DNA of 17,983 nucleotides. Source: an uncultured Opitutia bacterium (GTDB lineage Bacteria; Verrucomicrobiota; Verrucomicrobiia; Opitutales; UBA953). Both the position numbers and the translations under genes were made by a program. Positions 1 to 6,740 of the stretch are shown one piece after another. Where the stretch lies: the NCBI GenBank assembly GCA_903879465.1, contig CAIRLQ010000185.1:1-17983 (forward strand), read 5' to 3'. Numbering within the stretch: the first letter of the stretch is position 1; each line of letters opens with the position of its first letter. The notes beneath the pieces are model-generated. The model had not been told where the DNA came from. It ran no database searches and was given only the letters and a program-made list of their open reading frames with translations.

Positions 1-512
1 CGCGTCCAGAGCATCCAGCCTACCGGCGATCGGCGATGATAGATCATCACGCGGGCCACTCCCCCGGGGCGGAGTACGCGGAGGATTTCCCGGGCCGCTT
101 GTGGCGTATCCGGGGAGTGATGGATGACGCCCCAGCTATAGACAAAGTCAAAGGAGTTGTCTGCGAAGGTAAGATTCTCCGCGTTGCCTGCGGCCAGTTC
201 GCTGTGTAGTCCGAAGGCCTTGAAGCGCTGGCGGGTGTGCTCGAGCGCGCGGTCGGTGAGGTCGAGGCCGCGCAGGCTGCGCGGCCGGGCTTCGGCGAGT
301 TTTTGGTGGTCGGAACCCATGCCGACACCAATTTCTAGGACGTCTTTTTCCTGGGCTTCTTCGAAACGTGCAAAGGGACAAAGATAAGGCTCCAGTTCGT
401 AGCGGAGCTTACTGACTTGGGCGTAGCGTTCTTGGTCGGTGCCGTGGCCAGCGTAGACTTCGCCGCAACTTCCCCTATTCCAGAAATCGTGAACGTCTTT
501 TAATTCAGTCAT
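1..512 (-). CDS. Class I SAM-dependent methyltransferase, 5' part (runs off left edge)
   Basis: The reading frame opens at an ATG at 512-510 and stays open to base 1, giving 170 complete codons and no stop, so the C-terminus lies outside the window. It begins MTELKDVHDFWNRGSCGE. The SAM-binding motif I, VLEIGVGMGSD, is at about residues 58-68, the acidic post-I loop LRGLDLTD at about 83-90, motif NAENLTFADNSFDFVYSWGVIHH at about 119-141 (shown in parts: NAENLTF, then DFVYSWG), and LRVLRPGG at about 152-159. This order is that of Methyltransf_11-type enzymes. The acceptor cannot be told; the neighbouring glycan genes make a small-molecule or sugar substrate plausible, but the gene points away from them. 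No Shine-Dalgarno sequence precedes the ATG. It was chosen because FWN-GSCGE is a usual N-terminus in this family. Confidence 0.85.
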   Translation of the reverse strand, partial: MTELKDVHDFWNRGSCGEVYAGHGTDQERYAQVSKLRYELEPYLCPFARFEEAQEKDVLEIGVGMGSDHQKLAEARPRSLRGLDLTDRALEHTRQRFKAFGLHSELAAGNAENLTFADNSFDFVYSWGVIHHSPDTPQAAREILRVLRPGGVARVMIYHRRSPVGWMLWT

Positions 513-610
513 GGCGGCGGGGTGGCGGCTAATGTGCGTGGACGCCGCGTGAATGTCAGTAAAAAGGCGGCCGACCCCCGTGTTACGATAATACCGTATC
601 GCTGTATCGA
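513..610. other. Gene-free stretch between methyltransferase and repeat copy A
   Basis: Together with the following repeat this makes about 335 bases without a gene, between a leftward and a rightward gene, so promoters in both directions should lie here or in the repeat. The only notable sequence is an AT-richer patch around 578-605 containing a small palindromic CGATA...TATCG arrangement. On the minus strand it holds a TATTAT that could serve as a -10 box, but no -35 box at proper spacing was found. No open frame of interest was seen. Confidence 0.4.
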
Positions 611-847
611 AGGTAGGGGCGCGACTGCGTCGCGTCCGTTCGCCGGATAGGCCGGGGTGGACTTGCTTTTAGCTAAGACCCGATGACTCCACGGCCGTGG
701 TTTTAAACGGACGCCACGCAGTGGCGCCCCTACCCAAGGCAGCTAGGTCGGCACGCAGTACCGACCCTACCTCGCTGCATCCCTTGCCCACTTGCCCACG
801 GGTCAACGCATCTTGCCCCCGTGCCCGCTTACCCCCTAACTCCCGCC
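611..847 (+). repeat. REPIN-like intergenic repeat, copy A
   Basis: About 237 bases that recur, with a few substitutions and one small indel, at 1845-2090. It contains three related hairpin units: unit 1 forward at 612-637, unit 2 inverted at 709-734, unit 3 inverted at 746-771. Units 1 and 2 form an outer inverted repeat of 28 bases (612-639 with 707-734) with 26 matches. Each unit has its own short stem around a TGC/GCA loop: GCGAC-TGC-GTCGC, GCCAC-GCA-GTGGC, and GGTCGGCAC-GCA-GTACCGACC with one mismatch. A perfect palindrome CCACGGCCGTGG lies at 689-700. After unit 3 comes a pyrimidine-rich leader that runs to the GH5 start codon. It resembles a REP doublet (REPIN), but no RAYT transposase gene is in the window. 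Confidence 0.85.
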
Positions 848-1843
848 ATGCCCCGCGCTATCCTCAGTCTTTTCCTTGTCGTGCTCGCATTGCCGGCCGC
901 CGATATTTTTGAGCAACAGCGCCGCCTGGGTCGCGGCGTCAACATGGGCAACTCATTCGAGGCTCCGACCGAAGCCGCGTGGGGCCATGTGATCCAAGAC
1001 GAGGATTTCTCCCGCATCAAAGCCGCGGGGTTTAATTCGGTGCGCATCCCGACCAAGTGGTCCGCCCATGCGGCTAAGGAAGCCCCCTACGCGATTGATC
1101 CGGTCTTCATGGCCCGCGTCGAACACGTGGTGAAGACGGCTCTCGCCGCGGGCCTGCAGGTCATCCTCAACGTGCATCATTACGACGAGATCGACCAAGA
1201 GCCTGCGAAGCATCGCGAACGCTTCACCGCCCTCTGGCATCAGATCTCCGCGCGCTTCGCCACGCTCCCAGATAACTTACAGTTCGAACTTTATAACGAG
1301 CCGAATACGAACCACTCCGCCGAGGAGTGGAATCTGAACCTGGCCGCGGCCCTCAAGGAAGTCCGTGCGACCAATCCGACGCGCGCCGTGCATATCGGCG
1401 GTGTGAAATGGAATCAGGTCCACACACTCAAGGACCTTAAGCTGCCGCCGGAGGACCGGAATATCATCGTCCATATCCATTATTACTCGCCCTTCCACTT
1501 CACGCATAAGAATGCCTCCTGGGTCAAGGGCTCCAAGGAGTGGAAGGATGGCGACACTTGGACTGGCACCGAGGCCGAGAAGGCTGCTGTTCTCAAGGAT
1601 TTTGCCATCGCTCGCGACTGGGCTAAGCAGGCCGGCCGCCCCGTTTTCCTCGGTGAATTCGGCAGCGCGCTCAGCCATCCCGACGCCGCCTCGCGCCTTC
1701 GCTGGACTCGGTTCATCCGCGATTCGGCCGAGGCCCACGGCTTCACCTGGACTTATTGGGAATATCAGGCGAACTTCGGCGTCTGGAATCCCCAAGCCAA
1801 GGAATGGCGCAAGGATATGCTCGAAGCCCTAACGGGAAAGTGA
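848..1843 (+). CDS. Secreted glycoside hydrolase family 5 (endoglucanase/mannanase-like)
   Basis: 331 residues from the ATG at 848. That start gives a clean signal peptide (MPRAILSLFLVVLALPAA, cleavage probably before D19); an in-frame GTG at 821 would add nine residues ahead of it. The GH5 hallmarks appear in order: RGVNMGNSFEAP at 29-40, RIPTKW at 66-71, NVHHYDE at 108-114, the acid/base Glu151 in FELYNEPN, an HIHYYSPF segment at 209-216, the nucleophile Glu270 in VFLGEFGS, and WTYWEY at 301-306. The family retains configuration and cuts beta-linked glucans, mannans or related polymers; the exact substrate is not visible. Both catalytic glutamates are present and no extra carbohydrate-binding module is seen. 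It sits upstream of a DUF4838 gene and a phosphoglycosyl transferase, so a role in trimming the cluster's own polysaccharide is possible, as is simple nutrient digestion. Confidence 0.92.
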   Translation: MPRAILSLFLVVLALPAADIFEQQRRLGRGVNMGNSFEAPTEAAWGHVIQDEDFSRIKAAGFNSVRIPTKWSAHAAKEAPYAIDPVFMARVEHVVKTALAAGLQVILNVHHYDEIDQEPAKHRERFTALWHQISARFATLPDNLQFELYNEPNTNHSAEEWNLNLAAALKEVRATNPTRAVHIGGVKWNQVHTLKDLKLPPEDRNIIVHIHYYSPFHFTHKNASWVKGSKEWKDGDTWTGTEAEKAAVLKDFAIARDWAKQAGRPVFLGEFGSALSHPDAASRLRWTRFIRDSAEAHGFTWTYWEYQANFGVWNPQAKEWRKDMLEALTGK

Positions 1844-1844
1844 G

Positions 1845-2090
1845 AGGTAGGGTCGCGACTGCGTCGCGTCCGTTCGCCGGATAGGGCAGGGTGGACTTGC
1901 TTTTAGCTAAGACCCGGTGACTCCACGGCCACGGCTTTAAACGGACGCCACGCAGTGGCGCCCCTACCCCGAGACAGCTAGGTCGGCACGCAGTACCGAC
2001 CCTACCTCGCTGCATCCCTTGCCAACTGGCCAACTGGTCAACGGGTCAACTAACATTGCCCCCTTGCCCGCTTACCCCCTAACTCACGCC
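1845..2090 (+). repeat. REPIN-like intergenic repeat, copy B
   Basis: Second copy of the repeat at 611-847, beginning one base after the GH5 stop codon and running to the ATG of the DUF4838 gene. Hairpin units lie at 1846-1871 (forward), 1943-1968 and 1981-2006 (both inverted). Compared with copy A, unit 1 has TCGCGAC where A has GCGCGAC, the CCACGGCCGTGG palindrome has become CCACGGCCACGG, and the stretch near 2021-2050 is about nine bases longer through tandem GCCAACTG and GTCAACG words. The last ~37 bases before the start codon and the first few codons (ATGCCCCG) are almost identical in both copies, so the repeated module reaches into the genes. Confidence 0.85.
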
Positions 2091-4289
2091 ATGCCCCGGG
2101 CGCTGATTTTATGGATAGCCGCTTTGGCCGCCGCGCTGCCGGCGGGCGAGCTATTATTCGATGCCGGCCGCTGGAATGCCCCCATCGTCCTCCCAGCGAA
2201 TCCCGAACCAGATGAATGGTATGGGGCGCAGACGCTGGCGGATTGGTGCGAGCGCGTCACCGGCCATCGCCCCGAAGTGCTGGCCGAATCCTCCGAGCGC
2301 CCAGCACCATCGCTCGCGATCTACGTTGGGCAGACGGCAGCCGCCCGCCGCGCGGGTATTACGGCACCGGTGGCGGAAGGCGATGCGGCGGTCCGCCGCG
2401 TGGTGCGCTCGGCGGTTTTCTTGCTCGGTAATCATCCCGTAGCCACGCGCATCGCGGTCGGACGTTTCTGCGAACAGCAGCTGGGGGTCTTCTTCGTCCA
2501 GCCCGGCCCGCAAGGCGCGGAGTGGGCGAAGCGAGCGCAGGTGACGATGCCGGTGGACGATAATTTTCTGCCGGCCTTTCGCTGGCGGGAATTCGCCTTA
2601 CATGACGAGACCTCTCTCGACTGGGCTTATTCCGTAGGGCTCGGGCAGGCGCCCCGCTTTTCTCACGCGATGCATGATGCTTTCGGTCCGAAGGAGTGGA
2701 AAGAAGACCCGACGCTTTTCCCGACGATCAGCGGCCTCCGTCGCGAGCCCAAACTCGGCGCCTATGAGCCGAACCCGCAGCTGGCCCATCCCCGCGCGGC
2801 GGAATTCGGGGCCCGCTACGTGCGGAATTATTTCCATGAGCACCCCGGCGCCTTTTCCGCGCCGTTCGGAGTCAATGATTCCGTAAAGTTCGACGACTCG
2901 GTCCGCTCCGAGGGCTGGTATCGCGAACGTCCGGTGCGCACGGATTACCTGGTGGGATTCCTAAATCAAGTCGCCGCCTCCTTCTGGCAGCCGGAGGGCG
3001 ATCTGAACGGCGAGCACCATGCTATCGGCACATTGGCCTACCTGCAGACCCTGCGCGCCCCGACGGTCCGCGTGCATCCAGCAATCTTCCCGTGGGTGTG
3101 CGCCGATCGTATCGGTTACGGCGACGCGGCCTTCGCCGCGCAGGATCGGGCGAACGTGGCCGCCTGGGCGCAGTCGGGCGCCCGTCGTGTGGGCGTGTAT
3201 GATTATGCCTACGGCGCGCCCGTCGCCAGCCCGCGGGTAAATTTCGCCGCGCTCACTGCCGCCATCCGCGCCACCCGCGGGGCGGGCGCACAAGGCTGGT
3301 ATGCGGAACTGCAACCTCTGTGGGCTTTCGATGCACCCAAAGTCTGGCTGGCGGCGAAATTGCTCGAAAACCCTGAACAGGACCCCGAACAACTCCTGCG
3401 TCGATGGTTTGCTGCCGCCTATGGTCCCGCGGCGGTGCCAATGAGGGATGTCTTCAGTGCGGTCGGACGCGCCTGGGCACGCGATGCGCAGAAAGGTGGC
3501 AAGGATCAGTTTCTCCGGAATTTCCAAGAGGAGCGTAGTGCCTTCGTGCTTAGCGACGAGGAACTGCAGCAGATCGAGGTGACCCTGCGGACAGCGCGAA
3601 CGGAGCTCGAACGCCTCGCTGGTAACGCCGCCGGCCCGCACCAACGTCAGCTCGGACGCCTCACGCAGTTCGACGATGCCTGGGCCCTTTACCGAACTTT
3701 CCGAGCCACGGTCACCGCACGCTATGCCGATGATCCGAAGATTCGTGAAATCGAAGAAGACTATCGCCGGCATGAACAGCTCTTTAATCGCCGCTGGAGT
3801 ACCGTGGGAGCGCCGGTGAAATGGTCGGAGTTCGTGGCCACCGCCAGTCTGGCTCCCGCGTGGGATGAATCGGCGGTGACGGTCGGCCACACCCAGTTCA
3901 CGGACCGGGTGCGGGTGAATCCCAAGATTGAACTCATGCCGACCCGTCGGCCGGTACGCACTTGGGACGCCAGTGGATTGCATCTCGTGGCTCCGGCAGG
4001 TCGCGTCGGGCCTTTTCCCCTCACGGGCGCGCTGGCGGAAGGTCAATTACTGCGCATCAATCTGCATACCCGTCCGGTCGCCGATCCGGAGGCCACTACG
4101 CAGATCCTTCTGCGTTTCGTGGTCGCTGATCGGCCGCTCGTCGCCTCGATCAATTGTGCGCCCGCCGGCGGTTCGCTCACCGTAGTGGTGCCGCCGGGGG
4201 TGACATCGGCCGAGTACGAAATTGCCTTCACGCGCGAAGCGTCCATCCAAGAAGCTTCCGCGCAGCGGATCACGCCTCCTTCCCGCTAA
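2091..4289 (+). CDS. Secreted DUF4838 (alpha-glucuronidase-like) protein
   Basis: 732 residues from the ATG at 2091. An in-frame alternative start at 2019 would read through the repeat and put 24 residues before the signal peptide, so it was rejected. The signal peptide is MPRALILWIAALAAALPAG. Residues ~30-155 resemble the N-terminal domain that precedes the barrel in GH67-like proteins (YGAQTLADWCERVTG, AIYVGQT, LGNHPVATRIAVGRF, FCEQQLGVFFVQPG). Residues ~165-440 match the DUF4838 layout: FRWREFALHD, HAMHDAFG, the GVNDS motif at 260-264, WVCADR, then VYDYAYGAP. The C-terminal 280 residues are helical, then a probable beta-sandwich. DUF4838 proteins are presumed glycoside hydrolases, but the activity of most is unproven. 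The stop codon abuts the next ATG, which implies co-transcription with the phosphoglycosyl transferase. Confidence 0.8.
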   Translation: MPRALILWIAALAAALPAGELLFDAGRWNAPIVLPANPEPDEWYGAQTLADWCERVTGHRPEVLAESSERPAPSLAIYVGQTAAARRAGITAPVAEGDAAVRRVVRSAVFLLGNHPVATRIAVGRFCEQQLGVFFVQPGPQGAEWAKRAQVTMPVDDNFLPAFRWREFALHDETSLDWAYSVGLGQAPRFSHAMHDAFGPKEWKEDPTLFPTISGLRREPKLGAYEPNPQLAHPRAAEFGARYVRNYFHEHPGAFSAPFGVNDSVKFDDSVRSEGWYRERPVRTDYLVGFLNQVAASFWQPEGDLNGEHHAIGTLAYLQTLRAPTVRVHPAIFPWVCADRIGYGDAAFAAQDRANVAAWAQSGARRVGVYDYAYGAPVASPRVNFAALTAAIRATRGAGAQGWYAELQPLWAFDAPKVWLAAKLLENPEQDPEQLLRRWFAAAYGPAAVPMRDVFSAVGRAWARDAQKGGKDQFLRNFQEERSAFVLSDEELQQIEVTLRTARTELERLAGNAAGPHQRQLGRLTQFDDAWALYRTFRATVTARYADDPKIREIEEDYRRHEQLFNRRWSTVGAPVKWSEFVATASLAPAWDESAVTVGHTQFTDRVRVNPKIELMPTRRPVRTWDASGLHLVAPAGRVGPFPLTGALAEGQLLRINLHTRPVADPEATTQILLRFVVADRPLVASINCAPAGGSLTVVVPPGVTSAEYEIAFTREASIQEASAQRITPPSR

Positions 4290-4877
4290 ATGCTTAAACG
4301 ACTGTTCGATATCGGTTTCTCGCTCGGCTGGCTCATCGTCTTCTCGCCACTGCTGCTGATTGTCGGGGTGTTGGTGAAGTTGAAGCTGGGTTCTCCGGTG
4401 CTCTTCATCCAGGAGCGGCCGGGATACCTCGGCCGACCTTTCCGCATGGTCAAGTTCCGCACGATGACCGATGCGCGCGGCCCCGATGGCGTGCTGCTAC
4501 CGGACCAAGTACGCCTGACCGCCTTTGGGAAATTCTTACGCGCCAGCACCCTCGACGAATTTCCAGAGATGTGGAACGTGCTCACCGGCGACATGAGCGT
4601 CGTCGGCCCGCGGCCGTTGCTGATGGCTTATCTCGGGCGCTACAATGCATTCCAGACCCGCCGGATGGAGGTGAAGCCCGGCGTGACCGGTTGGGCGCAG
4701 ATCAATGGGCGCAATTCGCTCTCGTGGGACGAGAAGTTCGCCCTCGATGTCTGGTATGTCGACCACCGCACCTTCTGGCTCGATATGAAGATTGTCGTGC
4801 GCACCTTTTTCAAAGTCTTCGCTCGGAGCGGGATTAACTCGGAGAAAGCTGCGACGATGGAAGAGTTTCGCGGCTGA
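4290..4877 (+). CDS. Bacterial sugar transferase (monotopic phosphoglycosyl transferase)
   Basis: 195 residues, the length of the minimal PglC-type enzymes without the large WbaP/WcaJ N-terminal membrane domain. These enzymes move a sugar 1-phosphate from a UDP-sugar to undecaprenyl phosphate, the first membrane step of capsule, O-antigen or glycoprotein glycan assembly. Residues 8-30 form the re-entrant membrane helix with the Ser19-Pro20 break. KFRTM lies at 55-59, the catalytic Asp89-Glu90 dyad in STLDEFPE, VGPRP at 105-109, and PGVTGWAQINGRN at 130-142. All core motifs are intact. It begins directly after the TAA of the DUF4838 gene, with no spacer and no Shine-Dalgarno sequence, so translation is probably coupled. 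The FkbM gene follows after 15 bases. The sugar it transfers cannot be read from the sequence. Confidence 0.95.
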   Translation: MLKRLFDIGFSLGWLIVFSPLLLIVGVLVKLKLGSPVLFIQERPGYLGRPFRMVKFRTMTDARGPDGVLLPDQVRLTAFGKFLRASTLDEFPEMWNVLTGDMSVVGPRPLLMAYLGRYNAFQTRRMEVKPGVTGWAQINGRNSLSWDEKFALDVWYVDHRTFWLDMKIVVRTFFKVFARSGINSEKAATMEEFRG

Positions 4878-4892
4878 AGACGCATATTTTCC

Positions 4893-5663
4893 ATGAAAAA
4901 AATCATCAACCGAATCCTTGGGAAACTAGGCTATTCCGTCATCAGGAACAGCAAGCTGGCTCATCTCAGGGCCGCCGCCGCTCATGGGAGCAGTTGGGAT
5001 TTCTTGGCGGAAGTGCGATCGGCCCATGTCGCCGAGTTGGTCAGGCTGAACCCCTTATCCCAAGCCCAGTTGAAGCAGGATCTCTTCGTCCTTTCGGAGC
5101 TGGGCCTGAAGCGCGGTGGCTTCTTCGTCGAGTTCGGCGCCGCCAGCGGCAAGGACCTTAGCAACACTTGGTTGCTCGAGAAGCATTTTGGTTGGCATGG
5201 CATTTTGGCCGAGCCCGCGAAGTGCTGGCACGAGCGCTTGGCCGCCAATCGCAGCTGTATCATCGAGCATGACTGCGTCTGGAAATCGACCGGCGACCAG
5301 CTTGAATTCCTGGAGGCGGAGCAAGCTGAGCTCGCCACGCTCGACGGCTTCCAGCATGTCAACTTACATGAGAAGGGGAGCGCTTCGGCCACCCGCTACC
5401 AGGTGAAGACCGTATCCTTGGCCGACCTGCTTGAGAGGCATCATGCTCCGGCCGAACTGGACTATCTCTCCATCGATACCGAGGGCAGCGAATTTGAGAT
5501 CCTCCGGGGCTTTGATTTCGCCAGATACCCTTTCAAGGTGATCACCTGTGAGCACAGCCACACGTCGATTCGTGAGAATGTCTACGCACTGCTCACCGCC
5601 GCAGGGTATGTTCGCAAATATGAGAAGTTCTCCGATTTCGACGATTGGTATGTCCGGGCCTAA
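4893..5663 (+). CDS. FkbM family methyltransferase
   Basis: 256 residues. FkbM-type enzymes use S-adenosylmethionine to O-methylate small molecules or sugars, and they are common in polysaccharide clusters. The SAM site FVEFGAASG is at 78-86, with the ligand region GILAEP at 103-108. The family signature SIDTEGSEFEILRGFDF lies at 193-209 and is followed by the conserved CEH at 219-221 and a C-terminal DWY at 251-253. The first 60 residues are a helical N-terminal extension. It is 15 bases downstream of the sugar transferase and is probably the last gene of that rightward unit; the next gene converges on it after 67 bases. Methylation of a sugar in the locus's glycan is the natural guess, unproven. 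Confidence 0.92.
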   Translation: MKKIINRILGKLGYSVIRNSKLAHLRAAAAHGSSWDFLAEVRSAHVAELVRLNPLSQAQLKQDLFVLSELGLKRGGFFVEFGAASGKDLSNTWLLEKHFGWHGILAEPAKCWHERLAANRSCIIEHDCVWKSTGDQLEFLEAEQAELATLDGFQHVNLHEKGSASATRYQVKTVSLADLLERHHAPAELDYLSIDTEGSEFEILRGFDFARYPFKVITCEHSHTSIRENVYALLTAAGYVRKYEKFSDFDDWYVRA

Positions 5664-5730
5664 GCGTGGCACCGTGCGCTTCCTCAAGGCCTGCTAGGTC
5701 GCCTTGCGACGCCGGTCGACCAATGAAAGA

Positions 5731-6588
5731 TCAGGCCTGCAGCCAGCCTTCCGGCCGCAGATCGCGGGTGTCCAAGCCTGCTGCCGGCTGGAACCAGCAG
5801 GCGGGAGTCACGACGACCTTGCCTGGTTTCGGATTCAACCAAGCCCCCCACCAAGAGAAAGAGCTGTTCGCGGTGATATGGTGGCAGCAGCGCGACATGA
5901 GGATCAGGTCTTCGACGGCCGAGCGGGTATGTTCGGAGACGAAGACCGAATCCGCAGGCAACTCTAGATTGGCGCGCACCCATTCTGGATCGTCAGTGAA
6001 GACGCAGACGGCGGATGGTCCGGTCCGCTCGGCGAGCAGGCGCCGGGCGCGGGTATAATAATCAGGCCCCATGAGCCCGTGAAACGCCATGGTCGCCGGG
6101 TTCGTGTAGTCCCCCCGACGGATGTGCAGCGAAAGCTTCGGTCCGGGCGGCAGCAGCCTCGCCGCGAGGGCGTCCAGCCGCCCTGACTCCTCCGCAGTCG
6201 GGGTGAAGTCTGCGCGAATCACCTCGGCTGCTTCCGCGAAGTAGCGCTCGCTTTGGTAGTAGCCTTCGAGGCGAGTCGGCGCATTCACATGACGAATGGT
6301 TTCGTCATAAGAGAAGCCAGCCTCCTTGAAGGTCCGTTCGCCGCCTGTGAGTTTCCGCAGCCATCGTCGGAACTTTCCTGCGCGACCCAGCGGGGTTCCC
6401 TCCGTGATCAGCGCCGCCTCGCTAAGCCTGAATGCGCCGAGGCTATAGGCGCGATGACCCTGACGGAGCAGTGGTCGTAGGTCCAGTGTCAGCGGTGCGC
6501 CTACGCGGAGCGACAACGCCCGCCCGGCGGCGTATTGGAACATCTGGTTCCCGAGTCCTCCCTCGAGCGCGACCACGATTTTCTTCAT
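5731..6588 (-). CDS. GT11 family alpha-1,2-fucosyltransferase
   Basis: 285 residues, usual for GT11. The family moves fucose from GDP-fucose in alpha-1,2 linkage, mostly to galactose. Motifs in order: GGLGNQMFQYA at 10-20, the acceptor-side GYYQSERYF at 109-117, the GDP-fucose motif HIRRGDY at 155-161, FTDDPEW at 197-203, and ANSSFSWWGAWLN at 240-252. All are intact. It probably ends the leftward run of genes, but 152 bases separate it from the preceding GT2 gene, so it may have its own control. GGGAG, nine bases before the ATG, is the only good Shine-Dalgarno sequence noted in the window, and it is buried in a 14-bp inverted repeat (see 6590-6641). No GDP-fucose synthesis gene is visible nearby. 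Confidence 0.95.
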   Translation of the reverse strand: MKKIVVALEGGLGNQMFQYAAGRALSLRVGAPLTLDLRPLLRQGHRAYSLGAFRLSEAALITEGTPLGRAGKFRRWLRKLTGGERTFKEAGFSYDETIRHVNAPTRLEGYYQSERYFAEAAEVIRADFTPTAEESGRLDALAARLLPPGPKLSLHIRRGDYTNPATMAFHGLMGPDYYTRARRLLAERTGPSAVCVFTDDPEWVRANLELPADSVFVSEHTRSAVEDLILMSRCCHHITANSSFSWWGAWLNPKPGKVVVTPACWFQPAAGLDTRDLRPEGWLQA

Positions 6589-6589
6589 A

Positions 6590-6641
6590 CGATTTCACTC
6601 CCGGAGGCCATGCTTCAGCGTGTCCTACGGGAGTGAAATCG
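6590..6641 (-). promoter_or_regulatory. 14-bp perfect inverted repeat over the GT11 ribosome binding site
   Basis: Arms CGATTTCACTCCCG at 6590-6603 and CGGGAGTGAAATCG at 6628-6641 are exact reverse complements, separated by 24 bases. In the leftward transcript the second arm, read as CGGGAGTGAAATCG, contains the Shine-Dalgarno GGGAG and ends one base before the AUG. The RNA hairpin would therefore hide the ribosome binding site. No U-run follows, so it is not an intrinsic terminator. It could instead be a DNA operator for a dimeric repressor. The repeat is seen directly; its function is inference. Confidence 0.6.
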
Positions 6642-6740
6642 GTCAACCACATACGGGGCCGCCGACGGGAGACGAACGCCCTCGGGCAACTTGGTCCGAT
6701 GCTTTGCGTCCATCGCCGCGCGGCTGCGCTGACGGGGATC

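Noticed and set aside
821..847. Earlier GTG start for GH5 (and likewise the start at 2019 for DUF4838)
   Set aside because: Both would place repeat-derived residues before a clean signal peptide; the shared leader shows a non-synonymous change, not codon-like conservation.
2961..4046. 361-codon open frame on the minus strand
   Set aside because: Antisense to the DUF4838 gene; composition is that of a shadow frame and nothing recognisable is encoded.
5664..5730. Bidirectional terminator between the convergent FkbM and GT11 genes
   Set aside because: Expected from the layout, but no stem followed by a T-run could be found in these 67 bases.
6590..6641. Invertible DNA switch flanked by inverted repeats
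   Set aside because: The enclosed segment is only 24 bases, too short for a usual invertase switch, and no recombinase gene is nearby.
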